Source: Fonticula-like sp. SCN 57-25 (taxonomy: Eukaryota; Nucleariida; Rotosphaerida). From it: 20,421 nt of DNA. Below, piece by piece: positions 8,962 to 18,558 of the stretch; the first letter of the stretch is position 1, and each line of letters starts with the position of its first letter. The stretch lies in NCBI GenBank assembly GCA_001724245.1, contig MEDX01000090.1:1-20421 (forward strand), written 5' to 3'. The notes beneath the pieces were generated by a model that was not told the origin of the DNA, did no database searches, and worked only from the letters and a program-made list of their open reading frames with translations. The position numbers were made by a program, and so were the translations under genes.

Positions 8962-11282
8962 TCATCTTGTACAGAGGGAGCAGAACCACGAGCCTTCGGG
9001 CACCTGCTCGACCGGCGGGTCCGCACACTGCTTGTGGAAACCGCGATCGCAGCCATCGCACAGCAAAATGTCCTCCTAAAAGCATAGTCAGCAAAGAGCA
9101 ACAAGAGTCCGTTCAATGGCGCACCGCATTGTGCCCGCCGCTGCAGCCAGTGCACATTGCGCAGTTGCTGCACTTCCAATCGTAGGCGGTCGCGCGCGCG
9201 ACATGGGCTTCGTCCCACTCGAGGCACGCATAGTCGTCTATCGCACGGTGAGCGAGAAGGCAAACATTAATATACAAAATCGTACATGCTTTGAGGCACT
9301 TTGCACAAGAGATATGCGCCTCTGCTGTCGCCGCTTTCAAGCACACCTGGCACGTCTTCTTGCGACCGCGCTTGGCGGGGGACCGCAGCGGCGTCGCGCT
9401 CACCGGCGCATCCGCAAGAGGCAGCTGCGGCGGCGCCTCCACCTCTGGTGCAGCCTGCTTCTTCCTCGGCCGCTTTGGGCTCGGCGCCTCGGCTGGCGCT
9501 GCTGACGCTTTTGTCTTTGCCGATGACCGACGCGGCGCCTTTTCCGAGGTAGACGCCTTCTCCGAAGCAGACGCCTTTTCCGTCGCCTTTACCGACGCTG
9601 GCGCCTTTCCCGATGACCGACGCGGTGTCTTCTCCGACGCCTTTTCCGACGCCTTTTCCGACGCCTTTTCCGATGTCGGGGTCTTTTCCACCAGAGGCGC
9701 GGCGGCCTTTTGGCGACCTCCCCGTGCCGTCTTGCGCGCCTCTTTTTGATCGGCCGCGCTGCTTGACCCCTGGCGCGACTGTGCGCCCGCGGGCGACGGC
9801 GTCCGCGCCATGGCGGCCGCCAGGGCAAGCAGCGGCCGATTGCGCGTGGCGGACGCGGTCGCAGTCGTGGGCGTCACGATGAGCGACAGCGACGGGCGGC
9901 GCGCTGCGGGGCGTGAGCGGACCAATCAGACAAGAGAAAGAAAATGCGTACGCATGCCGGGGAGCATGGGCATTTGCCGAATGCGGTCGAGCTCGTCGTC
10001 CCAGTCCTCCTGCGTGCCGGCCGGCGGCGGGACGAGCGGCGACGATGGGATCGAGGCGACCGGCGTGCTCGGCATCGGTGTCGCCGGCGCCACGGGGGTG
10101 CGCACAGGAACGGGCGTTCCAGGCTTATCGGCGGCGGCGGCGGCGGCGGAGTAAGGCGCGCGGTTGATGGCAGGCGGGATCGTGCGGCGCGTAATGTCGG
10201 CAACGCGCGCGACGCTCTGCTGCTCATACTGGCGAACTCGGGACAAAAGGTCTTCCACCTGAGGAAGCATATTGCCGAGGCGGACAGTCGGCTCGCCCTA
10301 TTTCACATAAAATATGAGCATCCACCAAATAAGACGGCAGAGAAAACACGCACATTGGTGGCAGCCGCAATCATTTCCAGGCGGGCCTGATTGTACGCGG
10401 CGAGTTCAGACTCGAGCGAGGTGAGCGACGTAAGGTCAGCCAAATTGCCCTGAAATAGATAGTGAGCAGCAATGAAAGAAGCAAAGAAAACCCTCATACC
10501 AGTGTGGCGCTCGTGGCGAATTTTTCCGACTGGGCGAGACGAATCTCGAGGCCGAGCTTGTTGGCTGGGCTCGGATCGGGCCTCGTACCTAGCATGTGAA
10601 GATGCGATCCGCGTGAAAGTTCGTGCGGTGCCACAGCAGTATGGTAATAAGCGTTCATCTATACGTTCAGTAAGCACTTTTGAGCAGTATGGGGCAGTTG
10701 CGCACCGCACGAAGCGCCTGCGCAGCAGCCCGCGCATGGTCCATGCCGCCCCGACCCGCTTCCTCCTCAAAAAGCAGCAGTTCCTCAAATAGTTCTATGG
10801 CACAGTGAGCATGCTCGTCATCCTTGAAATAGGCTACTGTACCTAAATTGATAGGGATATGCACCCTTATAAGCGACTTTGGCTGCGTCGCGAAAACCAT
10901 GTACAATGCGAAAATTGCGCCTGCCCTCGCGCGTAGCAATCGGCCGACCCAAAAGATATCTAGCACCACTCAGCATTGGCAAGTCCGCTTGAAACAGGGA
11001 CACGTACCTAGTATACAACCATACAGCTCGTGCATATAGTCTGTGCGGTCGCTCCTGTCGATGCAGGCGGTGTGGAGGAGCGAAAAGTCGAGCTCATGCC
11101 ATTTCGCCCGAAAATCGTCAAACGTGCCCGATGTCTACCAAGTTTCATCAGCCTATTTCATGACATGCGCTCGTCGTGCGTACCTTCAGATACGCCCCTA
11201 CTAACGAAGAGACGTCAGCAGCGAGCGCCGCACGCAGGCTCGTGACGCCCGGCGGTGGATGAGATGGCGGCGGCGGCGGCAT
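8962..11282 (-). CDS. SNAPC1-like N-terminus joined to a C-terminal double PHD finger
   Basis: Ten exons: 11282-11184, 11134-11008, 10959-10843, 10794-10706, 10658-10500, 10449-10354, 10297-9952, 9903-9286, 9237-9125, 9075-8962; 625 residues with all phases consistent. Residues about 14-165 match the SNAPC1/SNAP43 pattern: [17 protein letters not shown], then [23 protein letters not shown], and a helical [19 protein letters not shown]1 is part of the complex that activates snRNA genes. The middle (about 180-520) is helical, then Pro/Ala-rich, then basic with SEKA repeats. The end is a tandem double PHD finger: finger 1 Cys529, 532, 544, 547, 555, 573, 576; finger 2 Cys579, 582, 594, 597, His602, Cys605, 620, 623, as in DPF/MOZ readers of acylated histone H3. 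The join depends on the intron 9951-9904; if it is unused there are two genes, the second starting near 9811. Confidence 0.7.
9631..9675 (-). repeat. 12-bp tandem repeat coding Ser-Glu-Lys-Ala
   Basis: Three to four nearly perfect copies of a 12-bp unit (CGACGCCTTTTC on the plus strand) encode [12 protein letters not shown] in the linker of the double-PHD gene. Degenerate relatives of the unit extend to about 9540. Such tracts are prone to slippage and suggest a flexible basic linker. Confidence 0.8.
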
Positions 11283-11477
11283 CCCTGGTCAATCTGGACC
11301 TGAATCGGGTGCGCGTTCCCGCCAAAATTTCGTGATTGTCAACGGCAAAACCGCCACTGACGTTGTGGTCTTCAACAGCAAAACAAATATGAAAAGGTGT
11401 AGTATAAAGTGTATATTTAAGGAGTCGAACAAACGAGGCATCTGAAAGAAAATATTGCCGCCAACGTTGTGTTCAGA
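11283..11477. promoter_or_regulatory. Gap between the tandem minus-strand genes
   Basis: This 195-bp AT-rich stretch lies between the stop of the 4E-T-like gene and the start of the SNAPC1/double-PHD gene, both read leftward. It must hold the poly(A) site of the first and the promoter of the second. I see related short words (TGACGTTGTG and CAACGTTGTG) at its two ends but no gene. Confidence 0.4.
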
Positions 11478-13758
11478 CTACATGTTGGTGCGTAAAAGCG
11501 CCGCGACAAGCTCGTCGCTGTCGGCGGTCGGAATCGACTGGCCCTGGTTCTGCCACACTGGATTAACGATGGGGCGCGCGGACGTCTAAGAAACAACCGT
11601 GTTAGATATTAATTTTTTTTTTAAATTGCGGTCGTACAGGCGCAGTCGGAGCACGCGCGACACTGCCGTCGTTGGCCTGCTGGAAGAGGCGGAAGAGGTC
11701 CCCTGTGGGGTTCATCTGCGGCCGAGCCGACGTGTTGGGCGGCGCTGCATACACCGGGACCATATCTAATAAAATGATTAGTATTTCGCTTTACCACAAG
11801 AACGAGTCGTACTTGGCCTCATTGGCCGCGAGGATGAGGGAGCCGCGACGGGCATGACCGGGCGGCCGGCCGCCTGCTGCTGCGCATACGCCTGCTGCGC
11901 ATACAGCTGCGTGGGCTGCCCGGCCGGCGCCCTCGCATTCGAGCCTCCCAGGACGGCGGCCATGAGCTCGTTCGCCTGCTGCTGCGATTGCTGCTGCGGG
12001 TTCATCGGCATCGACAGCTGCGGCAGCGTCATGCCGCTCTGCGAGGCCGGCTGCTGCGCAACCGGGCGGCTCGTCGCAGCGGCCGGGGGGACAATGGGGC
12101 GGTGAGCGGACTGCGGCATCATCTGCGGCGGCGGGGCGCGGTAGATTTGCTGCATCGGAAACTGCTGCTGCTGCTGGTGGTGCAGCGGCTTCTGCTCGGG
12201 CAGGTCCATGGGGTGCCGTACGTGCATAGCGGCAGGCTGCGAAGGGCCGCCAAAGTGCATATTGTCATCGCCAAAGTCAGTGTCCAAGAGCAAGTTATTA
12301 ATCATGTGTTCGGGGTCGGTCGGATTCTGCATCGGCGCAGCGGGGCGCGCGTTCGCTTCAGTCACATGCGGAACGGCCGCGTGGACATTGGGCTGCGCGG
12401 CTGTGATCGCGTGTCAGTCCGCGGGCACATTGGCGCTAACACAACGAGAAGCGTACGTGCGGGCCGCGGGCGCGGCTTGTGCAGAGTCTGCTGCTCAAGC
12501 TGAGCGAGCTGCATTACGTCGGGGCCCGTTGAGGCGGACGGCGCAGCAGCACCGCTGCCGACCAGCAGCGCAAACATGTCGGGCTCAGCCGCCGCGGGCG
12601 CGAATGCAGGCTTTTGCGGCGACGAGTAAAAGGCAGAGGAGGCGCCGGAAGACGATCCGGACTTGCCAAGCAGCGCATTCATGACGGCGGCCGGGTCGTC
12701 CTCTTCCGGCTCCGACGCAAACATCCGGCTAAACCGCGACCCAGCGGACGGAGCTTCCTCAGAGGGTTCCTAAAGGAAATATAGTCAGATCGCGATACCA
12801 GCGGCAAACTCGACGTACCAGAGGAATATCCTTGAGCCATGCATCACCCGCCAACACAGAAGAGCTGGGCGAAAACAAGTCGGCTTCTGATTCCACAACA
12901 TCGTCAGCAACCCGCTGTCAGCACTGCGATCACGCACCAAAACCAGGCGGCCTCGACTTTGGCTCAGCGCGCGGCGCCGCTGCGGGTTTACGGGGGGCAG
13001 CGCCAACGAGCTCGGCTAGCGACTGTGCGGGAGCTAGAGAAGTATACCCAGACTTGGGTACTGACGGTCTTGAGGGGGCCGCGGGGGCGTCCTCTCCATT
13101 GTTGGGCTTGCCTACGGAACTGTAAGAACGGGGAGCGCGGCAAGTATGGGAAACACACCTGATTTGAGGTAGGACGGTAACAACATCTCTGATGACGACT
13201 TGCGACTCCCCTGCATTGCGCGCGTCAGCGTCGAACAAATGTACGCACAAGAATCACGTACGATCGAGTCTCGTGGCGCCGGCGTCGCCCACTCCGGGTC
13301 CGCGTCTCCCTGCTGATGGCCACCTCGAGACGGCGCATCTACACAAGCACATTAAGACCGCCGCCACAAAAAATTAATGGGTGTTGAAGGGCGTACCTCG
13401 CTGCGTGCCCTTCTTTACCCCCTCCTGACCAGCACGCGTCCGTGTCCGTCTAGTCGCGCGCACGTGTCAGCCAACCGATAGCAACAGTCCACACAGGCAT
13501 AAAATATAAGGCGTACGGTTCGCGCGTGCGCGTGACCATCCTGGACGCGCGCAGATCACTTGGGAACGGTGACGAGCCGTGGTACTCGTACAGACCCAGC
13601 GCATGCAGAGTTTCGATGACTTGAATGGTGGCGGCCATGTTGGCCTCTCGTAGCTCCAGCAGCTGTTCCAATGTGTATTTGACTATATCATTTCCCTTGC
13701 TGACCTTGCCTGCGTCGCCGCTGGCAGCAGCCGCATTCGTTGCTCCGCCGCTCGCCAT
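11478..13758 (-). CDS. 4E-T-like eIF4E-binding protein
   Basis: Ten exons: 13758-13517, 13449-13397, 13338-13262, 13210-13159, 13111-12938, 12886-12819, 12769-12457, 12400-11813, 11765-11638, 11585-11478; 600 residues. Near the N-terminus YTLEQLLELRE (Tyr28, Leu33, Leu34) fits the canonical eIF4E-binding motif, Tyr, four residues, Leu, hydrophobic, and the surrounding LLELRE pattern is that of EIF4ENIF1 (4E-T). Further matches to that style are DADPEW (about 115-120), an isolated DAWLKDIPL segment and GSRFSRMF (232-239). The C-terminal half is Pro/Gln/Ala-rich, with runs of Gln, and ends in a short helix, DELVAALL. 4E-T binds eIF4E and decay factors, represses translation and nucleates P-bodies in the cytoplasm. 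Assignment rests on motifs, not on a folded domain, so another eIF4E-binding protein remains possible. Many introns carry clear branch sites, for example TACTAAT in intron 8. Confidence 0.7.
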
Positions 13759-13855
13759 GACGCCTGCCTGTTTGCTTGGCTGAACGACAAAACGGAACTT
13801 TTGTGACCAAGATTACGGTAAAGTTGGAAACGTTTACGTCACTTTTACCTCAGCC
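13759..13855. promoter_or_regulatory. Very short divergent promoter with a CRE-like site
   Basis: Only 97 bp separate the start codons of the 4E-T-like and CCDC47-like genes. A TTACGTCA word at 13834-13841 is one base from the CRE palindrome seen twice in the first divergent promoter of the window. The two 5' leaders must be very short or overlap. Confidence 0.45.
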
Positions 13856-15202
13856 ATGGCAAAGTCCAACGCCGGGCTGGTGGCAGCCGTGCTGCTGATC
13901 GCCTTGGCTGTCGGTGCCGCTGCGGCGCGCCACCGCGTGGTTTCGGACGACGAGGACGTAGAGCAGACCGAGCAGATGGATACGCAGTACGTGGCCTGTC
14001 GCGCGCCGGCTGGATCTCATTTTTGTGACTAGGAATGACGCTGCTGAGGCTGCCTTCATCCCGCCTCCGGAGGCAACGAAACGTGCGAGCATTCATGGCT
14101 TTTATCGCGCCTAACGCGTCCCTGTAGCGTTTGAGTTTAACATTATGGACTACACGAACGAAATGATCGTCGTGCTGCTCTTTGCCATCTACATTTTGAA
14201 CTTTTTCTCGGGCCGCATGCGCAACTCGTCCATGGCCAAGCAGTGGATGCAGGCCAACAAGGGCCTCATGGAGAAGAACTTTTCCTACCTGGGCGACGGT
14301 AAGACGAGCATGCTGATCCGCGACTCGAACAGCGACTTTATCTTCTTTGGTTCCGGCCGCAACCATATCCGCAGCTGGCTCTCCCGCATTTCGGTACGCA
14401 TTCATTTGATGATGCCGCCTTGGCGACTTACGAACCCTGCCCAGCTTCGTCACCGCCACGAGCTGATGGGTCTTATGTATGAGAGCGTTCAGCGTTCCGA
14501 CGACCTTGTTTCGACGGAAATCTCGCTTCAGCCGACGGCGATGGATACGTTCATCATTGCCATCTTCCCCAAGAAGACGGTTAACGCGGCCAAGAAGGAT
14601 CTCTATGACATTGACACGTTCACCAAGCCGCTCAACCTCCCGACCCTCAGCCCCGACCTTGTGCTGTTCACTGACTCGCCCGAGGCCGTCCACGAGCTGC
14701 TGACGCCCGCCGTCATCGCCGTCCTGAACCACTTTGCGCCCTACATCAAGCGCATCCAGCTGTCGGACCAGTGGCTGTACAAGCCGACCAAGTGCGATTT
14801 ACATGTCGCAGTGCACTTTTGATACTGACTTTTACGAATAGCGCTGCGGTTGCCCGCCTGGACCCCCCGCGCTCGCTGAACGCCACGTTTATGCTGCCGT
14901 CCGACCCCGCGCATTACGACGAGCACGTCCGCCTGCAGGAGCTCCTGTTCCACCTTATCGATGCCGCCGGCAGCTTCCAGCTCAAGCGCGATGCCAAGCA
15001 GCGCGCCGACAAGGCCCGTATCGCCGCCCTCGAGATCCTGCAGCGCGAGACGCACGCTGAGCGCCAGGAGGCCGCCCAGCAGCGCAAGGCGGACAAGATC
15101 AAGAAGGACCTCGAGCGTATGACGCCCGAGCAAAAGCAAAAGTGGGAGGAGAAGCAGGCCGAGAAGGAGCGGCGCAAGGGTAAGCGCGTCGTGCTCCGCT
15201 AA
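13856..15202 (+). CDS. CCDC47-family ER membrane protein (PAT complex)
   Basis: Exons 13856-13986, 14033-14082, 14128-14393, 14445-14791 and 14842-15202 give 384 residues, somewhat shorter than human CCDC47 (483). A signal peptide occupies residues 1-24, followed by a short acidic lumenal segment (DDEDVEQTEQ), one membrane segment at about 73-87, the conserved cytosolic domain (formerly DUF1682; for example GRNHIRSWLSRIS), and a long basic, Lys/Arg/Glu-rich C-terminal helix. CCDC47 works with Asterix in the PAT complex, which binds nascent multipass membrane proteins at the ribosome-translocon; the basic tail contacts the ribosome. The intron 14394-14444 is 51 nt with no stop in frame, so its retention would insert 17 residues and keep the frame. 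Confidence 0.9.
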
Positions 15203-15306
15203 TACTTAGAACGGATATAGCGGCCATTAATTTACTATTATGATAATAATACATGGTATCAATCGAAAAACATGTGGGAATGCAGAGTAATAATGTACAA
15301 AAAGTG
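15203..15306. other. Convergent 3' gap
   Basis: This 104-bp AT-rich gap lies between the stops of the CCDC47-like gene and the intronless minus-strand gene. It presumably carries both poly(A) sites. No other feature is visible. Confidence 0.5.
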
Positions 15307-17229
15307 TTACAACTGAAATGACGCGGCCACCTGAATCATCATCGCGTCAGTGGCCAGCTCGAGCTGAATCCCGGAAGTTCCTTGCTCTGACATTTCTTCG
15401 CGCAGCGCTCGCTCCGCGCGCTCAATTGCTTGCCTCTCTTGAGCCGTCACCGTCCTCTTGACAGAAATTCCAGCATGCTGGAGACGATCAACGGCAGCCG
15501 ACACATCGTCCGAGTGGGCTGCGTCGATCACGCTAATGTTTCCGCGCGCATCCACTTCCATCAGCATCGTCCCGTCGGTCGCCTGGAGGCCGCTGCCCGC
15601 CGATCTGAGCCCTAACGCTGCCCACGTGCTCATGCGGCCCTGATCCGACTTTGACGGAGCGCTCAGGACGTGCGTCGCAGAGGCGGCAAACGCGAGATCG
15701 GGGCGCGAACTGACGGGAAGCGCGCTCAAATCCAGGTCGAGCCACGCGCTTTGCCTCGCCTCCGCGCCATGTGTATGGACAACACGGACGCGGAGCTTTC
15801 CTCCGTGCCGAGGAATGCTGCAGCGAGCGTAAACGGCCCCTTCTACATACGTCGATGACACCGCCACCGAATCGCTCGGGTTGGCCGCCGCCGCCTGGAG
15901 CACGTACCGACCAACAGCAGTGCTGTCCAGACACCAGAGCGCGACCCAAACCCATTGCTGGAATCGAAGGGCCGAGTGGGCCGAGATGTGCAGCGCGGCC
16001 CCCAACGCCGAGTCCTGGAGCGGGCGCGGCTCGGACCAGCGCACGCGGGCAACTGGCCCTGCAGACATGCCGGCAATCGGAGTCGACTCGGATTGCCGCG
16101 GCAAAACGCCGGCGGAGCGGTCTAGCTGCTGCTTAAAGTACAAATTGATGCGCTCCTCTTTCGCTACTTGCTCAGCCAAAGCTCGAACGTGCCCGGCGTG
16201 CTGCAGAACAGGCGACTCTAGGGCGGCGGCAATCGCTGCGGGCACGCGAGGCAGCTTTCGTGTCGGCTGGCCGTCGCCACTTGGCAACGATGCGCGGGAA
16301 AGAGCGGTGCGGTGCAAAAGGCCGTCCTCGCTGTCCACGCGCACAACTGACGGCCCCATGTCGGCGTTGAGCCAGTCGACTAGGAGGACACCGCAGTCGG
16401 CGTCGGCGAAGCAGTGCGCTCGCTCTCCCACCATCCACCACCCCTCGGATAGATGGGCCGCAATGCTGCCGTCGGGAAGCAGGACAAGCTCGTGCGGGCA
16501 GCCGGGGACATCCGTCCACCTCGCAATGTTGTTTCGCACGACGGCAACGCTGCTGTCCGTGGATGCGGCGACGCAGACCAGACCCGATGCTGTCCCGGAA
16601 TCGCTCAACAAAAGGCTCTTTAAGCGACTAATGTCTTGGGGAGGAATATAGTCCAAAAAGGGCAACATTGAGCTGGGAGGAACTTCGCAGCAGGTCACCT
16701 CGCCATTTGTGGAAGACACACGCCCTTCGTAGAGGACAAAGGAAGCGGCACCGTCAGCGTTCCTCTCCACGTTCGCCAATATGTGCACCACCACGAGCCC
16801 AGACAGACCTACGCGGCTGTGAACGGACAGTAGATGACCCTGCGCATTGCTAGGCCACGCAGTAAAGAGACCACCGAGCGAAAAGCCGTGGCCTGCCGCA
16901 ACGACAAGGTGAGGTCCGTGAACAATCGTCACAGACAGGGGGTCGCGCAATAAGACTCCCAGATGCTTCAATGAGCGACCATGCTCGCAGAACAGCTGGA
17001 AGGATCCTTGTGCGTCACATGATGCCACAAAAAGCTTTGGCAGCGCGTCCTCGACGTCCACCGCCCGCCGCAGCGCAACCAACGATGCATTCGCCGCGCC
17101 AGCCTCAATGGACTCCTCTCTCTGGCCAGAGTCCCCGTACGCGTCTAGCAGCAAACTCTGCTGGTCGCGCTTGACGGTCCATACGCGCCTGCGGGCGGAC
17201 TCCCACGCCCGGGGTGCGCACCCCGCCAT
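15307..17229 (-). CDS. Uncharacterised 640-residue intronless protein
   Basis: A single open frame of 640 codons from the ATG at 17229 to the TAA at 15307-15309, the only long gene here besides the ADP/ATP carrier with no intron. I do not recognise it. The first 330 residues look like repeated short beta strands (patterns such as LPKLFVASCDAQGSFQLF, HLVVAAGHGFSLGGLF, CGVLLVDWLNADMGPSVVRV), suggesting a beta-propeller. A charged helix follows at about 355-385 (VRALAEQVAKEERINLYFKQ), then a second beta-rich part and a helical end (residues about 590-625, rich in Arg and Glu). No signal peptide or membrane segment is clear. A propeller followed by a helix and beta sandwich recalls Fanconi core proteins such as FANCB or FAAP100, but this is a weak resemblance of layout, not of motif. 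Confidence 0.8.
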   Translation of the reverse strand: MAGCAPRAWESARRRVWTVKRDQQSLLLDAYGDSGQREESIEAGAANASLVALRRAVDVEDALPKLFVASCDAQGSFQLFCEHGRSLKHLGVLLRDPLSVTIVHGPHLVVAAGHGFSLGGLFTAWPSNAQGHLLSVHSRVGLSGLVVVHILANVERNADGAASFVLYEGRVSSTNGEVTCCEVPPSSMLPFLDYIPPQDISRLKSLLLSDSGTASGLVCVAASTDSSVAVVRNNIARWTDVPGCPHELVLLPDGSIAAHLSEGWWMVGERAHCFADADCGVLLVDWLNADMGPSVVRVDSEDGLLHRTALSRASLPSGDGQPTRKLPRVPAAIAAALESPVLQHAGHVRALAEQVAKEERINLYFKQQLDRSAGVLPRQSESTPIAGMSAGPVARVRWSEPRPLQDSALGAALHISAHSALRFQQWVWVALWCLDSTAVGRYVLQAAAANPSDSVAVSSTYVEGAVYARCSIPRHGGKLRVRVVHTHGAEARQSAWLDLDLSALPVSSRPDLAFAASATHVLSAPSKSDQGRMSTWAALGLRSAGSGLQATDGTMLMEVDARGNISVIDAAHSDDVSAAVDRLQHAGISVKRTVTAQERQAIERAERALREEMSEQGTSGIQLELATDAMMIQVAASFQL

Positions 17230-17478
17230 CAGCTTCGAGTTTGAGCTTTCCCGCGCTCAATTTACACACCAGTGCGTGATTGGTCAACGCATGTCATATT
17301 GCAGTTTGCACAAATTCATCGAGGGTCAAAAATGAGACTCTAGCGACCAATCAGAAGCTGGTAAAACAGGAAACCCGCGTGATGGCCACGTGGATGGGCC
17401 ATGCGCTTTTTTTCTTTTCGCCACGTTTTTTTTTTTCAGTCAGTCCCTCGCTTGCCTTCCCCCGAACATCGAGGTACC
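17230..17478. promoter_or_regulatory. Divergent promoter with inverted CCAAT boxes
   Basis: The 249-bp gap upstream of the ADP/ATP carrier gene contains ATTGG at 17279-17283 and CCAAT at 17347-17351, the core of the Hap2/3/5 (NF-Y) site, which activates respiratory genes in yeasts. A GCAGTTTGC element lies at 17301-17309. A pyrimidine-rich tract just before the carrier ATG (about 17407-17465) is typical of highly expressed fungal genes. Confidence 0.55.
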
Positions 17479-18420
17479 ATGGCGGCCGTTAAGAAGGAGA
17501 ACGACCCTATGTCGTTCCTTGTCGACTTTATGATGGGTGGTGTTTCCGCCGCCGTCTCCAAGACGGCTGCTGCCCCCATCGAGCGCATCAAGCTCCTCGT
17601 CCAGAACCAGGATGAGATGCTCAAGTCGGGCCGCCTCGACCGCCCGTACAAGGGTGTCATTGACTGCTTCAAGCGCGTCGCCGCTGAGGAGGGTGTTGCC
17701 TCCATGTGGCGTGGCAACGTTGCCAACGTGCTCCGTTACTTCCCCACCCAGGCCCTCAACCTGGCCTTCAAGGAGCAGTTCAAGCGCCTCTTCGGCTACA
17801 ACAAGGAACGCGATGGCTACTGGAAGTGGTTCGCTGGCAACCTCGCCTCTGGCGGTGCTGCTGGTGCCGTCTCCCTTGCCTTCGTCTACTCCCTTGACTA
17901 TGCCCGTACCCGCCTCGCCAACGACAGCAAGTCCGCCAAGAACGGTGGCCAGCGCCAGTTCTCCGGTCTCATTGATGTCTACCGCAAGACCCTCGCCTCG
18001 GACGGTATTGCCGGTCTCTACCGTGGCTTCAACGTCTCGTGCGTTGGTATCATTGTGTACCGCGGTCTCTACTTCGGTCTCTACGATTCGCTCAAGCCCG
18101 TTGTCCTTACCGGCGACATGAAGAACTCGTTCTTCGCGTCGTTCGCCCTCGGCTGGGTTGTCACCATCGGTTCCGGCCTCGCTTCGTACCCGCTTGACAC
18201 CATCCGTCGTCGCATGATGATGACCTCGGGTGAGGCCACCAAGTACAGCAGCTCGTTCGCCGCCTTCAACGCCATCGTCCAGAAGGAGGGTGTCAAGTCG
18301 CTCTTCAAGGGCGCTGGTGCCAACGTTCTCCGCGGTATTGCTGGTGCTGGTGTGCTCGCCGGCTACGACAAGCTCCAGGAGGTCTTCCTCGGCAAGACCT
18401 ACGGCAGCGGCTCGGGCTAA
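17479..18420 (+). CDS. Mitochondrial ADP/ATP carrier
   Basis: An intronless frame of 313 residues from ATG 17479. It has three repeats of the mitochondrial carrier family, each with its signature: PIERIK (33-38), SLDYAR and PLDTIR, and the diagnostic RRRMMM of ADP/ATP carriers at 243-248. Six membrane helices follow from the family. It exchanges matrix ATP for cytosolic ADP across the inner membrane, which ties it to the respiratory genes such as the complex I subunit in this window. Codon use is strongly biased to C- and G-ending preferred codons, suggesting high expression. An in-frame ATG at 17401 would add 26 residues; I prefer 17479 because the next residues, ending in [13 protein letters not shown], fit the usual N-terminus and the upstream part lies in the pyrimidine-rich leader. 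Confidence 0.97.
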   Translation: MAAVKKENDPMSFLVDFMMGGVSAAVSKTAAAPIERIKLLVQNQDEMLKSGRLDRPYKGVIDCFKRVAAEEGVASMWRGNVANVLRYFPTQALNLAFKEQFKRLFGYNKERDGYWKWFAGNLASGGAAGAVSLAFVYSLDYARTRLANDSKSAKNGGQRQFSGLIDVYRKTLASDGIAGLYRGFNVSCVGIIVYRGLYFGLYDSLKPVVLTGDMKNSFFASFALGWVVTIGSGLASYPLDTIRRRMMMTSGEATKYSSSFAAFNAIVQKEGVKSLFKGAGANVLRGIAGAGVLAGYDKLQEVFLGKTYGSGSG

Positions 18421-18463
18421 TTTTGCCAATCAAAAATGTAGATCCATCCTGCGTTTTGATATG

Positions 18464-18469
18464 AATAAA
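18464..18469 (+). terminator. Candidate poly(A) signal AATAAA
   Basis: AATAAA lies 44 bp after the stop of the ADP/ATP carrier gene, in the 138-bp convergent gap (18421-18558) shared with the HAP40-like gene. It is a plausible polyadenylation signal on position and sequence. Confidence 0.4.
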
Positions 18470-18558
18470 AGGCAGAGTTATACTACTGAATCCTCTTTGA
18501 GTCACTGTCCACTGCATCTGCACGGCTGTCACAAATAGATATATTACACAGTACAACA

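Noticed and set aside
9116-9882. Plus-strand Ala/Arg-rich frames opposite the double-PHD linker
   Set aside because: They are antisense readings of the SEKA repeats and basic linker; the minus strand encodes intact zinc fingers.
10303-10788. A 161-codon minus-strand frame through the SNAPC1-like region
   Set aside because: It reads across inferred introns in a frame different from the one that gives the conserved SNAPC1 pattern; the spliced model explains the region better.
11876-12190. CTG/CAG-rich tracts considered as a stand-alone microsatellite or mobile remnant
   Set aside because: They are in frame and code the Gln-rich part of the 4E-T-like protein; no flanking repeats or transposase are seen.
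13845-14732. A 295-codon open frame on the minus strand opposite the CCDC47-like gene
   Set aside because: It lies fully within the exons and introns of a recognised gene on the other strand and has no family features.
17440-18429. A 329-codon open frame on the minus strand opposite the ADP/ATP carrier
   Set aside because: It is a mirror of the strongly biased codon use of the carrier gene. The product is low in complexity (Val, Glu, Gly, Ala) and matches no family, while the plus strand is an unmistakable carrier.
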